DNA from: Gracilaria caudata | Taxonomy: Eukaryota > Rhodophyta > Florideophyceae > Gracilariales > Gracilariaceae | Assembly: GCA_030374735.1 (NCBI GenBank) | Contig: JASCIV010000062.1 | Location: 1-56,064 of the forward strand | Reading direction: 5' to 3' | Length of the DNA: 56,064 nucleotides | Part shown: one piece after another, positions 35,936 through 46,176 of the stretch | How the letters are laid out: the number at the start of each line of letters is the position of its first letter | Numbering within the stretch: position 1 is the stretch's first letter | Notes under the pieces: model-generated | The model's input: only the letters and a program-made list of their open reading frames with translations | The model's database searches: none | What the model was told of the DNA's origin: nothing | Program-made: the position numbers and the translations under genes

Positions 35936-38900
35936 TCATCCACACGCTCGTGCTGTGCGCCTTTCAGTTATTCTAGTGAACAATTGGCGAAACAAACGTT
36001 GCAACCATTGCATCCATTCTATGAAAACCCTCATCATTTCTAAACCAGTTGTCTTTTGCACAGTCTTATTCACAAGGTTCTCCCCAACGTCTGAATTGGC
36101 ATATTCGCGGGCTGGCAGCATTAGCTGACAGATAACAATCCGTCCATCTCGCATCCCATGTGCGGTCACGCCCTTTCCCCACAGTGATGCATGACACTCT
36201 GCCCCTTCAAATTGACCAAGAGTAATGAAGTTGTTGTTGCCTCGAAGCATAACTCGGTCAGAATCGACCACCCACGGAGTTTGAACTGATACAATGTCGT
36301 TTACATGCACGGCTCTTGCAGAACTCTCACCGATGCAGTCTTCGACACCTCCATCACCGGCACCATCTTTGTCAGAAACACTTGCCTCGACGTTGGTCAG
36401 TCGCATGGTTCCACAATTGGACTTGGAATAAGAACAAGACGAAGTGTCACGAAAGCTGATCACAACCAAATCGGCGTAAGTCACTGTGAAAACGCGGTGC
36501 TCACTCTCCCGCGAAATGCTAACAGATTCATATCTTCTCCGATACGAAATGAGTGTTCCACCTGGGAACGGCAGCTTTTGCAGTTCAGAGCCGACCGCCA
36601 CCTGAACTTCGCTATCCTCAAATGACAGTCGTGCGATACGCGTCCACTTCAACCGCTGTTCGTTGATTCTTGCATACCAAACAGTGACTGCTTCATCCCA
36701 GCTGGGGGCGGTGCACACAACGATCCACTGCAAATCTGCACTCAATCCGAGGGATTCAATATGATATCCTGGACCATTGAGCGTTACTGCAACACTTCGC
36801 TGCCCTCCATTCATGTCCCATAGGCGAATCGCCTTGCTGAAGCACGCAGCGCCTGCACGTGATCCGTCTGCCGAGAGCGTAACGCATTTAACGGGGTCAC
36901 GACCACAGATTCCGGAGAAAATTGAACGAGCTTCCGCACTGTTCAAGTCCCATACATGAATAGTTCCATCCCGCATCCCTGAAGCCAAGCGGGTACCTTC
37001 AGCATCCATTGCTAAACAACGAATATCGCAGGAGGCAATTGTCTTTCGTTTTCCCGGTCCCATGTCCGCATCCACACTCCAGATCTGAGCGACTCCTCTT
37101 CCTGACAAGGATGCCAAAAACTTACCGTTGCCGCTGAACGCCAGCGAAGAGTCTCCATCTTCTCGCGTGGAATTTTCTTTCAGGGAGCAGATACATCTTG
37201 AACGTACGTTCCAGAACTTCACAGTTTGATCCCAAGACGTTGAGGCCAATCGGCTTCCATCGGCGCTGAACCTCAGGCATCGAATTCCGCTCGTGTGACC
37301 GGTGAGAATGTTCAGCAAAATGTTCTCGGTACCGTTTGCGTCCCATACGCAAATAGTCCTATCATCTGAACCAGAAACGATACGCGTTCCGTCAGGACTC
37401 CAAGCTACCTGTCTCACGCTACTACTGTGCCCGAGGAGTGAGATCAGCATATCTCCTCGATCCACACTGACATCCCATATTCGCACAGTTCGATCAAATG
37501 AACCGGAAGCCACGCGTTTACCATCCGCACTCCATGACACGCAAGAAACATCCCCATGATGTCCCGTGAGAACAAAGGCTTCCCTTCCTTTTCCACCATT
37601 TACTTCCCATATCCGAACAGTTTGATCATCTGAGCCAGACGCGACAAGAGTCCCGTCAGTGTTCCACGCCACACAGTTCACAATCGCGTCATGCCCGGCG
37701 AGTATGCAGATACAATTCTCAGCTACTTCTAGAACATCCCACACACAAGGGTCTTCATCTTTCGATCGTGACAGAGTGCAGTTCTTCTCCCCGCCTGACG
37801 TAGGGCGTTGGGCTTCTCTCTTCTCTTCGTGCGCCTGGGTACCTCTCGCTACGTCATCATGATGAACTACTCTCAGCTTACCATCCTCATAGCCAACGAC
37901 CAAATTTGAATCGCAAGAAAGATCAGCACAAAGCGCGACAGCTTCGTTGCCCTCAAGTTTAAGGGCAAAAAGTGCATTTCTTTTCCCGTCGGCTAAGAAT
38001 AACTCGTCATTGTAACTGGAAACAGTAACATACCCGTCGGAATTGACCGTCAGAACTGTAGCATGCTTCCAAAGGGGTGGTATATAGATGTCTTTTGTGA
38101 ACTCCTGCTGCTCTACGTCGAAAATTGACCATACACATCGTGCAACACCCCTACTATTCTGTAATTGTCGCGGACCAGAAATCAGTCTGAAGTCATGCGA
38201 TACGAATCGTCCTCGGAAACTTCCAGTCCCTGGGAAACGGAAACTCGCTGTTTCACGACGATCTCTCCTTCTTTCGAAAGGTTGCAAGGGTCTTAGCCAA
38301 GGCTCGGTGTTAAATTCGTTAATACTTTGCAAGAACCGACGTTCAGCAAGGGAACTTTCGGGAGTGAGTCTTGCAAGCAGATTGAATCCCAAAGTGCTTC
38401 TATGAGATTTGATTTCAACCCAACATTCTCCCAGTGCTCTCTGAATTCGATGCAGACCTTCAATGTCTTCATCGCTTATGTTCGCTCCCTCATATACGCT
38501 TCTATCCAACATGTCTCGCATACATTGCCATGGATGACCATCTCCCAACCAACGCAATACCCATCTTGCATCCGTTACCACGCACCATAGCTCTTCTCTC
38601 AACTGAGCGTTCTCAAGATGATACCCTAAGTTTTCAATGATATATGAATTCTTCAACGAGCTGCTCCACCACGGCCGATATGGTATATTTGACGACCACT
38701 TCATAGCCTGGGAGTCATCCAGAAAAGAGCGCAGCAGTATTCGATGGTACTCTGGAAGTTCATCCCCAGCTCTAGCTCTGCATAAGTCGATCACTTTGTC
38801 ATGCAGACGTAAACACTTTTCGTGGTCGTCACCTCGAACCAACTCAATGAGTGACATATCCTGTAAGGCTCTCATAAGTTGTAAAGCGTTCTTCCGACCA

Positions 38901-40372
38901 CTCTTTGCGCTCATTCCCCAGAGCCCGCAAACAACCGTGGTTGGAATCAGCTTTCCCTTCTTTAACACTCCAAGCTTCCAGAACTGGAGGTTTACGCTTT
39001 CTGACGAGTTCAAAGTCCATTCAAGAGTTTCTTCACATCGCTTTAAACCCTGCAAAACAACCTTAGAAAGGCTGTTATCATACATTGGGGCAACTCTTTC
39101 AGATATGTCCATTTCTTCGCAGAGCTCATGGACCCAGGAGCTCAAGGCTTGAACTGCGTCTTCCTGACCTACGCAGTCCTTTATCAATTCTTTCAGTACA
39201 GCACTCGCGATCGATAAGCATAGTATCCATCCTCCGCACTCCGATAGGGCCTGTTCCAAATACCTTTGGCATTGTGCATCCGATTGCACCCAATCCTCAA
39301 GGTCTGCTCTTTGTTGCTCGTTCAAACTAGACATCAATAGTTCCCTTGATCCACTGGACTGTATCTCCAGAAAGTTAAACTTCACTGTTTCGTGACATTC
39401 TGTCTCTGCAATTGTTTCCTCTCGAGTGGAAACTAACAAGGAACTTCGAAAGCCGCCCTCAACGAGCTCTCGAAACGAGCGGATCAATGACTTGCGATTG
39501 CTCCACACATCGTCCAACACAAAGAGAACAGTCTTCCCTTCGAAAATTTTCGCAAGTCTCGATACCGCTGTTCCCACTCTCTCTTCATTTCGCAAAGAGC
39601 CCTCCAGCTCTGTGTGACCCGCATCAGCCGCACATCGACTAACTTCTGATAATATGTTTCTGTCAGTGGCATCCTCACCGATCGACAACCAGTGAATGCC
39701 ATCCACATATCTCTCTCGAACACGCTCATCGCGGCACATCAACTTCAATGCTACCGTCTTGCCCATTCCTCCGGGCCCTTGAACGCAGTACACAGGAGCG
39801 CATGATGACTCCTTGGGCTCGGTTACAAGAAGCGCGCGAAGCTTACCTTCTCGGTTCTCCAAAAATGTGAGTCTGTGGTTCGGTAATACAGGCCGAGCAT
39901 AGTGCTCTTCAAACAGAAGGTCCTGTTGGATACTACTCGAGGAAGATAGTGTCATCCGCCTTTCAATCTCAGCTACAGTAGTGCCAAAGGCGTTTCGAAT
40001 CCCGGAAATGATTTCGATAACATGATCCAAATCTTCCTTACTTCGTTCCGCTCTTAACGCTAGAGCAGTCCTCTGCAAACGCTCACGTACACGCCCTCGC
40101 TCTTGAGCAGTTGTTGTTTTTTCGTTCACCTTCTGCAAGTAATCTTCAGCTGCTTCCAGCTCGCTGTTCCATGCAGTTACACGGTGCGCGTAGCCGAACG
40201 CGGAAAGTTCAGTAGAGCTGATGCCGATATCGTAACGCAGTTCCTGACATTCTCTTCGTAGTCCTGCAACCGCCTCGGGAATTCTCTTCCCTTCGCGATA
40301 ACGTTTCCCAGCATTGGAAAGCGCTAGCGAAATGGTTTGTGCAACTGAGAGAACTTCATGGGTGGTATTCAT
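35936..40372 (-). CDS. NLR-type receptor: helical N-terminus, NB-ARC, WD40 repeats (APAF1-like)
   Basis: 1478 residues from ATG 40372; the open frame goes 25 codons further to a TTG. Residues about 1-140 are helical with heptad-like spacing, a possible HeLo/RPW8-like or coiled-coil signalling domain (inferred). NB-ARC follows: P-loop GPGGMGKT (199-206), Walker B VLFVLDDVW (282-290), and an RNBS-B-like SLLVSTRE (311-318); the LHDKVIDLCRA segment resembles the MHD region. A helical linker runs to about 880. WD40 repeats at about 880-1200 show GHDAIVNCVAWNTDG...SGSDDQTVRIW, GHHGDVSCVSWSADG...RIWD, GHSSSVRQVAWSPDG and GHTSGIRCLRFSADG, then weaker ones. Such STAND ATPases oligomerise on ligand binding to start defence or cell death. 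The ligand is unknown. Confidence 0.93.
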   Translation of the reverse strand: MNTTHEVLSVAQTISLALSNAGKRYREGKRIPEAVAGLRRECQELRYDIGISSTELSAFGYAHRVTAWNSELEAAEDYLQKVNEKTTTAQERGRVRERLQRTALALRAERSKEDLDHVIEIISGIRNAFGTTVAEIERRMTLSSSSSIQQDLLFEEHYARPVLPNHRLTFLENREGKLRALLVTEPKESSCAPVYCVQGPGGMGKTVALKLMCRDERVRERYVDGIHWLSIGEDATDRNILSEVSRCAADAGHTELEGSLRNEERVGTAVSRLAKIFEGKTVLFVLDDVWSNRKSLIRSFRELVEGGFRSSLLVSTREETIAETECHETVKFNFLEIQSSGSRELLMSSLNEQQRADLEDWVQSDAQCQRYLEQALSECGGWILCLSIASAVLKELIKDCVGQEDAVQALSSWVHELCEEMDISERVAPMYDNSLSKVVLQGLKRCEETLEWTLNSSESVNLQFWKLGVLKKGKLIPTTVVCGLWGMSAKSGRKNALQLMRALQDMSLIELVRGDDHEKCLRLHDKVIDLCRARAGDELPEYHRILLRSFLDDSQAMKWSSNIPYRPWWSSSLKNSYIIENLGYHLENAQLREELWCVVTDARWVLRWLGDGHPWQCMRDMLDRSVYEGANISDEDIEGLHRIQRALGECWVEIKSHRSTLGFNLLARLTPESSLAERRFLQSINEFNTEPWLRPLQPFERRRDRRETASFRFPGTGSFRGRFVSHDFRLISGPRQLQNSRGVARCVWSIFDVEQQEFTKDIYIPPLWKHATVLTVNSDGYVTVSSYNDELFLADGKRNALFALKLEGNEAVALCADLSCDSNLVVGYEDGKLRVVHHDDVARGTQAHEEKREAQRPTSGGEKNCTLSRSKDEDPCVWDVLEVAENCICILAGHDAIVNCVAWNTDGTLVASGSDDQTVRIWEVNGGKGREAFVLTGHHGDVSCVSWSADGKRVASGSFDRTVRIWDVSVDRGDMLISLLGHSSSVRQVAWSPDGTRIVSGSDDRTICVWDANGTENILLNILTGHTSGIRCLRFSADGSRLASTSWDQTVKFWNVRSRCICSLKENSTREDGDSSLAFSGNGKFLASLSGRGVAQIWSVDADMGPGKRKTIASCDIRCLAMDAEGTRLASGMRDGTIHVWDLNSAEARSIFSGICGRDPVKCVTLSADGSRAGAACFSKAIRLWDMNGGQRSVAVTLNGPGYHIESLGLSADLQWIVVCTAPSWDEAVTVWYARINEQRLKWTRIARLSFEDSEVQVAVGSELQKLPFPGGTLISYRRRYESVSISRESEHRVFTVTYADLVVISFRDTSSCSYSKSNCGTMRLTNVEASVSDKDGAGDGGVEDCIGESSARAVHVNDIVSVQTPWVVDSDRVMLRGNNNFITLGQFEGAECHASLWGKGVTAHGMRDGRIVICQLMLPAREYANSDVGENLVNKTVQKTTGLEMMRVFIEWMQWLQRLFRQLFTRITERRTARACG

Positions 40373-40573
40373 TGCTGCTTCCGCTCGCGGGTATGGAAAC
40401 GACAAATAATAGACGTCAAATGCGAAAGCGTCAGGCGCAGAGTACAAGACTGATGGTGTATGCTAGTACCCTTGTAGAGGTTGGCGCTGCGAATTGAGAG
40501 GACGAACGTGGTGGCGTTTGAGAATGAAGGTGCATCGGTTCTCAGGGAACGTGAGAGAGGCTACTGTAATACG
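40373..40573. other. 5' flank of the NLR gene
   Basis: Short ORFs only. No clear TATA box on the minus strand. Confidence 0.4.
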
Positions 40574-40860
40574 CACCCCAGCTGTTCATCGCCCACCAGA
40601 GAGTGTGGCAGCCGGTACGAAGGCCAGCTGCTTCTTAGAAAGTGCCATCGTCTGCCGTCACTTCGACGGCCAGAGACTTTGAGATAATCATCATGGAGCA
40701 AATAGATCGCGGATTTTCTGAGTTTTTTAAGCAGAGAGATTCGGCACTAAGCCCCGGAGGTGTATCCCGCTATCCTTCACCTTCGCAAAAGGATACAGAG
40801 GGCTATCCCTCAAAGGTTAGCCCTCTTAAGTTAAGTCTTAGTCTTAACCCTTACGTTCAA
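40574..40860. repeat. Dispersed repeat, copy 1 (direct orientation with 44530-44812)
   Basis: It begins CACCCCAGCTGTTCATCGCC and contains GAGAGTGTGGCAGCCGG and TTCTTAGAAAGTGCCAT, then ATCATGGAGCAAATAGATCG. The first 170 bp are about 85-90 percent identical to the second copy by eye; the last 100 bp are looser and contain AGGGTTA/TAACCCT-like steps. One frame is open through the first 110 bp of both copies, reading PAVHR-PESVAAGTKA, but no gene is evident. Confidence 0.8.
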
Positions 40861-42770
40861 GAAACCGTCAAGCATTGCAGTAGCTAGCAAACAGATATAT
40901 CCTACTGTATGGAGCTCACGAGCATCGAGCTCCCAATTAGGGTTCGCCCCGCGAACTTCGCGGATCAAGTGCTTCATTAGGACTCACCGGCGGATTGTTA
41001 GCAAAAACTACAGAAAAACATGGATTTTGCTCACCAAGAGCACGACCGAATCCTGAACGGTTCGGAGAGAATCCCGCCGGGATCGTCGATGTCGCAGAGT
41101 GCGCGCCATCGCTGCGAAAGAACGGTTGGAGAAGCACACAGGTATCGACGATCCCGCACGGGGCGTTCACCGAGAAAGGAGGGCACAGCGGAAAGCAACA
41201 GCGCTTTGAACTCTGACCGACTACCTAAATCGCGCGCCGCTACACCCAGCACGAAACACCATGCGACGGGACCCCAACAATCTCCCATAAATCCCTCCGA
41301 GTTCATCCCAATCGAACTTCCGCGATTCAAATTATCCACAATGCAATCGAGATGATGACACTTGTTGCAACATTCGGTCCTCAGCCTTTACTGTAGAAGC
41401 TGGTGCACGATAACATTTTTGACATTCGTCGTTTCTTCTGCCTTCCGGCTCTGGCTCGTCATTTTTTCCTTTCGAATGTACAACTGTATAATATACAGTG
41501 TATATTAACGCTGTTACCTATGCACAGAAATTAGCAAGTTTGCCGCAACTTAACCTAGTCGGGTCGCACGAGCCGCTGAGATAGAGAGCAAACTTGGTGA
41601 CAATGACGAGTACGTGGTTATTTCGAAGGTAAGAAGGTTAGCCCTCGTAATTGTGGACGCACACATACTCTCGGAAGACTTCCGTATGATGTCTCCAAAC
41701 TGTCTCCAGATCTAACGCAAACAAACAGCCTCTACTTTGAGGAGGGTGGCGGCCGAGGTCCAGCATCCGATGTCAATGTACTCGATCACTGCCATCGAGC
41801 ACAGGCACGCTGTACCAGAGGCTCTGGGCCAGGACCACATAGCTGGAACGATGCTGGAACGTTCAGCGGCATTCTGTTGAAGAAGAAGCCTCAAAGCTTT
41901 GAGCAAAGCGGGATCTTGTCGCATACAGCCATACATGGAGCAAAACGTCGGTTTTCTTTGCTAACCTTAAATGCAGTTACAATGATCGGGATTTTGAGGT
42001 AGACGCGGGCAAGATATGTTGAACGACGCTTCGAGGACCTTGAACGGCGGGAGGTGGGTCAGTCGCCGGTGTACCTCCCCAAACGTGCGAGACATGAGAT
42101 ACGAGTCGTATTCTGTATCATGGAACGTGGCTAGTCACGTGCTCATCACGTGACTGCGATGATGACGCGTTCCCGACGCGAACTTGCCGTCCGTGGCGAC
42201 GCACCAGTCACCGGGAACGACCCGTACGCATCTTACACGAGTTCCAATACTGACCGTGTACGTACGAAGTATCTCCTTCCGCACCTGCGACGCGCACCAG
42301 GCATCATCTGCTTCCCAAGCGGCAAACAGAGGCAGACCACCGCACATCTTCGTTGTCCTGCAATATGCGCACCTAATCCGATGTCCGTGCGAATCCTCTT
42401 GCATTCTCTCTTCCTCTTTCTCTCCATCTAAGCCACATAAAGGCACCCATTTGCGGACTGCAATCGTCCTCGACATATATATACTTGTCTCGGGCCTTCT
42501 CTTTTTGTGGTGACCACAGCTGAGAAAAGACAACGCCCTTCTGATTTACAGCGACCGACATGTTTCTCCTGTTTCCGGGCCAATTGTGCACAGCTTGTGC
42601 AACATCAACTTCAATCTCACCGCCATGTAAGCATCGTATAAAGAGGTAGAGGAAAACTTTCGACAGTCACTACTGCTCATGACCAGCATCTCTACGCTTA
42701 CCACCAGGAAGCGAGACTTGCGCCTTCCTGCTTTAGGAGTTGCACATCATCTCTTTCAGATCCATCAATC
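40861..42770. other. Intergenic region, 5' flank of the cytosolic sulfotransferase gene
   Basis: No convincing gene. ORFs of up to 132 codons (42135-42533 minus, internal ATG at 42476) have a CxxC and several Cys but no other support. An AT-run TATATATA (about 42475-42484) lies about 290 bp before the sulfotransferase ATG. TATATAA-like steps also occur near 41487-41500. Confidence 0.45.
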
Positions 42771-43943
42771 ATGACTGGGAAGACATACAAGTCCATATGG
42801 CACTGGGAGGTTCGTCATTATCGAGAGAAAGACAGAAACTTTTTTGCAGCCGTACCGTTGTCTCATCCGTGTCAGTTCCATGGAAAACAACTTCAGCAAA
42901 CCCGCGCACCACCCAAGCCCCTGGACTTGCCAGCAAACTCCCTCCTTCAAGTCACACAATCCCCAACTCTGGTTCGAGACCAGATATTCCTTATGCCAAT
43001 TTGTTGGGTGCGAGCCGAACCTTCGCAACATTACATCTTCAGCGAAATGCATGATGAACAACGTCGTCGTATTGTGTTACGCGACACTGATGTGGTTATT
43101 CAAACCTATCCTCGCTCGGGAACAACCTGGACAGAGCAGCTAGTGCTCATGATTCTAAACCACGGTGATGAGAGTGTCATCAATCCCACCGAGAAAAACA
43201 CCTACAAGCCGCATGTGGCGGGCAGTATTGGCAAAGTGTTCCTTGACATAATGTTTCATGAAAAGGAACCCGATATCGCACAGCCATGGGGCTGGCTCCT
43301 AGGCCAAGATGTACCGTTGAGCTTTGAGCAAATGGAGGCTATCCCATTCCGGCGAGCGTTCAAAAGCCATCTCCATGCGCATATGTTCATCGGCAATGGA
43401 CAAGCATCCGAAGCCCTGGAAAGACGTGAGATGCCACCATTTCGTAGTGATGCGAAGGTCGTGTACGTAATCCGTGATCCCCGGGATATCGCAGTAAGCT
43501 TCTACACATCTATAAATGCGTGCAACTATAGCAAACACGGCTGGCCTATCGAAGCGTTCATATCGCTGTTTGTTCGCGGTTATACACCATTTGGAAGCTG
43601 GAAGGATCATGTTGTAGGCTGGCTGCGAGCCGCCAAGAAATACCCTCGCAATATATTGGTAATCACGTATGAGGATAACTACAATAAACCGCTGGAGACG
43701 ACGAAGAAAGTTGCTGATTTTCTGCAAGTGCACCTAAGCGAAGAACAACTTCGAAAATGTGTGGATTTCTGCTCTTTCAGCAGGATGAAAAGCATGTCTC
43801 GAAACTCTCGTGTAGAACATGTTCGAAAAGGTGGCCAAGGAAATTGGAAGAAGGTTCTCCCAGCGGAGAGTAAAGCCGTGTTTCTCGAGATTTTGAGCGA
43901 TCCTGCTCTTGGGGATATTGGAAAGAGATACCTGAACGCGTGA
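42771..43943 (+). CDS. Cytosolic-type sulfotransferase (SULT family)
   Basis: 390 residues. Transfers sulfate from PAPS to a small acceptor. TYPRSGTTW (112-120) is the 5'-phosphosulfate loop, His200 in FKSHL is the likely catalytic base, VVYVIRDPRDIAVSFY (230-245) is the 3'-phosphate site, and RKGGQGNWKKVLP (352-364) is the C-terminal PAPS-binding block; the usual form is RKGxxGDWKNxF, here with Asn for Asp. No signal or membrane segment is seen. The first 100 residues are longer than usual (the loop is near residue 45 in animal SULTs) and low in family similarity, so an unrecognised intron or a later start is possible. The acceptor is unknown. It lies between two copies of a direct repeat. 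Confidence 0.9.
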   Translation: MTGKTYKSIWHWEVRHYREKDRNFFAAVPLSHPCQFHGKQLQQTRAPPKPLDLPANSLLQVTQSPTLVRDQIFLMPICWVRAEPSQHYIFSEMHDEQRRRIVLRDTDVVIQTYPRSGTTWTEQLVLMILNHGDESVINPTEKNTYKPHVAGSIGKVFLDIMFHEKEPDIAQPWGWLLGQDVPLSFEQMEAIPFRRAFKSHLHAHMFIGNGQASEALERREMPPFRSDAKVVYVIRDPRDIAVSFYTSINACNYSKHGWPIEAFISLFVRGYTPFGSWKDHVVGWLRAAKKYPRNILVITYEDNYNKPLETTKKVADFLQVHLSEEQLRKCVDFCSFSRMKSMSRNSRVEHVRKGGQGNWKKVLPAESKAVFLEILSDPALGDIGKRYLNA

Positions 43944-44529
43944 CGGGACTTCGCAGAACCCAGGGGTATGTTACGGCAGGAAGAGGGTGACGAAAGCGCT
44001 TCATCCTCGGGACCATGCAATTTCTCTATAGCCAGCGCTTGCTGGGAAGGTTACCTACTAATCAAACAACAATCTTTCTGACTTTCGTAGACTCCTTTGC
44101 TTTGTAACGCACGAACAATCTCGTAACGCCAAGACCTGGAAAAATTGCTGTGATATCTCCCGAATCCACATTCTCGCTCAAGCGAGTTCTGAATGTATAT
44201 ATACTCGTAATGCCAATGCAATATGTTCGTTGTAGCTGTTGACATGTTCTATACACAAATGTGCCATGTAGGCGTATTTATACCACCACAACCTGTGCCA
44301 CCGTCATGTAATAGTAAACACTTCTCAAACAAGAGACAATCTTGCAAGACCCCAGGTTCTCGAAGCACTTTTGTTGTGCATATGAGTCGGCTCTGAGGTA
44401 GAGCAACTGTACTTGTATGACGTGTGAATCAACAGCTCAAATAATTCAACAGGTTGTTGGTTACCATTGTTACGTTAGGCAAGGCAAAGCTTCAGGTTTC
44501 GAAGTTCGTGCCCTGGATTGGTTAATACC
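43944..44529. other. 3' flank of the sulfotransferase gene
   Basis: AT-rich; no ORF with a plausible start. Nothing else noted. Confidence 0.5.
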
Positions 44530-44812
44530 CACCCCAGCTGTCCATCGCCGACCAGAGAGTGTGGCAGCCGGCACGAAGGCCATCTGCTTCTTAGAAAGTG
44601 CCATTGTCTGCCGTCATTTCGACGCCCAGAGATTTGAGAAGACAAACGTCATGATGATCATCAATGATGATTCATCATGGAGCAAATAGATCGAGGGGTT
44701 TCCCTGTTTTCTAAGCAGAGATTTAGCATTGAAGCCCAGGAGGTAAGGGCTAAGAGGGTTATCCCTCCCCTTCGTGAAAGAATATCTTTGTAACCCTTAA
44801 ACCCTCGTATCT
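44530..44812. repeat. Dispersed repeat, copy 2
   Basis: Same orientation as copy 1 at 40574-40860. It starts CACCCCAGCTGTCCATCGCC and has an extra ATGATGATCATCAATGATG stretch before CATGGAGCAAATAGATCG. Together the copies bracket the sulfotransferase gene. No target duplication was seen. Confidence 0.8.
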
Positions 44813-44844
44813 GGCATCTATCTTTGCAGTGGTGTAGTGGGTTG

Positions 44845-45129
44845 ATGGCAACCCATAAGAGTTCACCTAGGCAATTCCTGTCAGAGACCGCTCCCACAAC
44901 ATCTGCTCCTTCGTCGTCAAACGCCCATGTGATAAAGGAGGTCAAGCATATACAGGCGAGTTACTCAGAAAGAACGAAACCGTGCTTCACAGAGCTGATT
45001 TTTCTCATGACGCACGAGATATCTGGCGCAATCGGCACAGGTCATATTGGCAACGAAGGTTTAGTACTTTATTTTCGAGCCGTGGCCGGCCCCAAAGACC
45101 AACAAATAAATCTTAAGCAACTCTCTTGA
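44845..45129 (+). CDS. Small open frame, 94 codons, uncertain
   Basis: From ATG 44845 (TTGATGG). The first 30 residues are Ser/Thr/Pro-rich. The second half looks like folded protein (FTELIFLMTHEISGAIGTGH...). A minus-strand frame across its 5' half (44661-44945) is also open and protein-like, so the coding strand is doubtful. No family recognised. Confidence 0.25.
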   Translation: MATHKSSPRQFLSETAPTTSAPSSSNAHVIKEVKHIQASYSERTKPCFTELIFLMTHEISGAIGTGHIGNEGLVLYFRAVAGPKDQQINLKQLS

Positions 45130-45173
45130 AGTCATTCAGCAATATAACCATAGCCTGCGCCTTTTCGGCCATT

Positions 45174-45347
45174 TCAATCCCCGCCGTCAAATTCAAAACC
45201 AAAGTCAAAGCCGCCAAAATCAAACCCGTCGCCTTCTCCGTGGTCCTCAAAGAGGTCGCTTAAGCCCGAAAACAATTTGGGCTTCTTCTTCTTATGCGCC
45301 TGATGATGTACGTACGCGCTAGCGCCCTTACTCAAACAGCTGCCCAT
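45174..45347 (-). CDS. 57-residue protein with N-myristoyl/palmitoyl motif
   Basis: The start MGSCLSKG is a near-ideal N-terminal acylation site: Gly2 for myristate, Ser6 in the favoured position, Cys4 for palmitate. A His/Lys-rich membrane-binding patch follows (HHQAHKKKKPK, 14-26), then an acidic, Phe/Gly-rich tail with FDFG-type repeats (about 43-54). This is the layout of small membrane-tethered adaptors. The open frame continues upstream of ATG 45347 but is Ser/Thr-rich and lacks support. No homologue is known to me; function not assigned. Confidence 0.55.
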   Translation of the reverse strand: MGSCLSKGASAYVHHQAHKKKKPKLFSGLSDLFEDHGEGDGFDFGGFDFGFEFDGGD

Positions 45348-46176
45348 TTTTTGTAGATGTAATGCAGATGAGAACAGATGAGATGTGACCGAGGTGCGAA
45401 TGATGGGGGAGGTGAAGTTTGTCGACGAGTAGGGAGTGCACAGCTCTTTAAACGAGAAAAAGTGCATGGTCAGCTGCTGACGTTGCATCACAGTTTGCGC
45501 CACGCGAATTGCTGCCATTTTGCGACAGCGATGCACGATGTCGCGAGAACGACTGCAAGTCGCTGTTCATTGGCTGTACTTTGTAGCAGTGGAGATCATG
45601 AGGGAAACCGTCAGATAACGCGATGGTCACTCCCGCGCTCTCTGACTCGTGGGCGATATTCTACACCCCGAGCGAAGCAAGGGAATTGTTGTATGGAAGC
45701 TGGCATCTTCTTGCTCTGCGATTCGCGAAGAGCTGTTTGGCCACCCGCCGCATGGGGGTAGCTCGCACTTACCTGCGATCGTCGCAAAAGCTAACTTCAG
45801 CCTCACTGGGAAGCTCGCCCTTGTTTTGGGTACCTTTGTAATTGACGTTCGTATTGGCGGCAAAACGCTCATGCAAATATGATGGCGCAACTACTTCAAG
45901 CTGTGTGGTGCACTGCTATATGCAACTTGTACCGTTCGCCGCGAATCCAATGGAAGCGACAGCGTCATCGAGAAAGTTTCGTTCGCGCCCCGTGCTGACA
46001 CATCTGAGCTCCCCTCTTTGCTCGTTTCATGACTTGCACCTTGGCTTGAACACTCGTGCATGTACTACAGGGCAAAGCGATCGCTGCGCAGCTTCACACC
46101 ATGCCATACTTAACTGAGGTGACGCCTTCTGTGTGCGGGGTGCTCAGGCTCGAATTCTTGGACTGCACATCGCGAA
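45348..46176. other. Intergenic region upstream of the BTB-like gene
   Basis: Several overlapping ORFs of 70-90 codons on both strands at 45600-45890. One plus-strand frame (45649-45882) is protein-like but starts with GTG. Nothing firm. Confidence 0.45.

Noticed and set aside
1044..40372. A single defence island joining the lipase-GTPase, cationic peptide and NLR
   Set aside because: The three lie up to 39 kb apart with many housekeeping genes between them; clustering is not supported, only a shared theme.
42135..42533. 132-codon minus-strand ORF upstream of the sulfotransferase
   Set aside because: TTG start, internal ATG in poor context and no recognisable domain; could be revived by RNA-seq.
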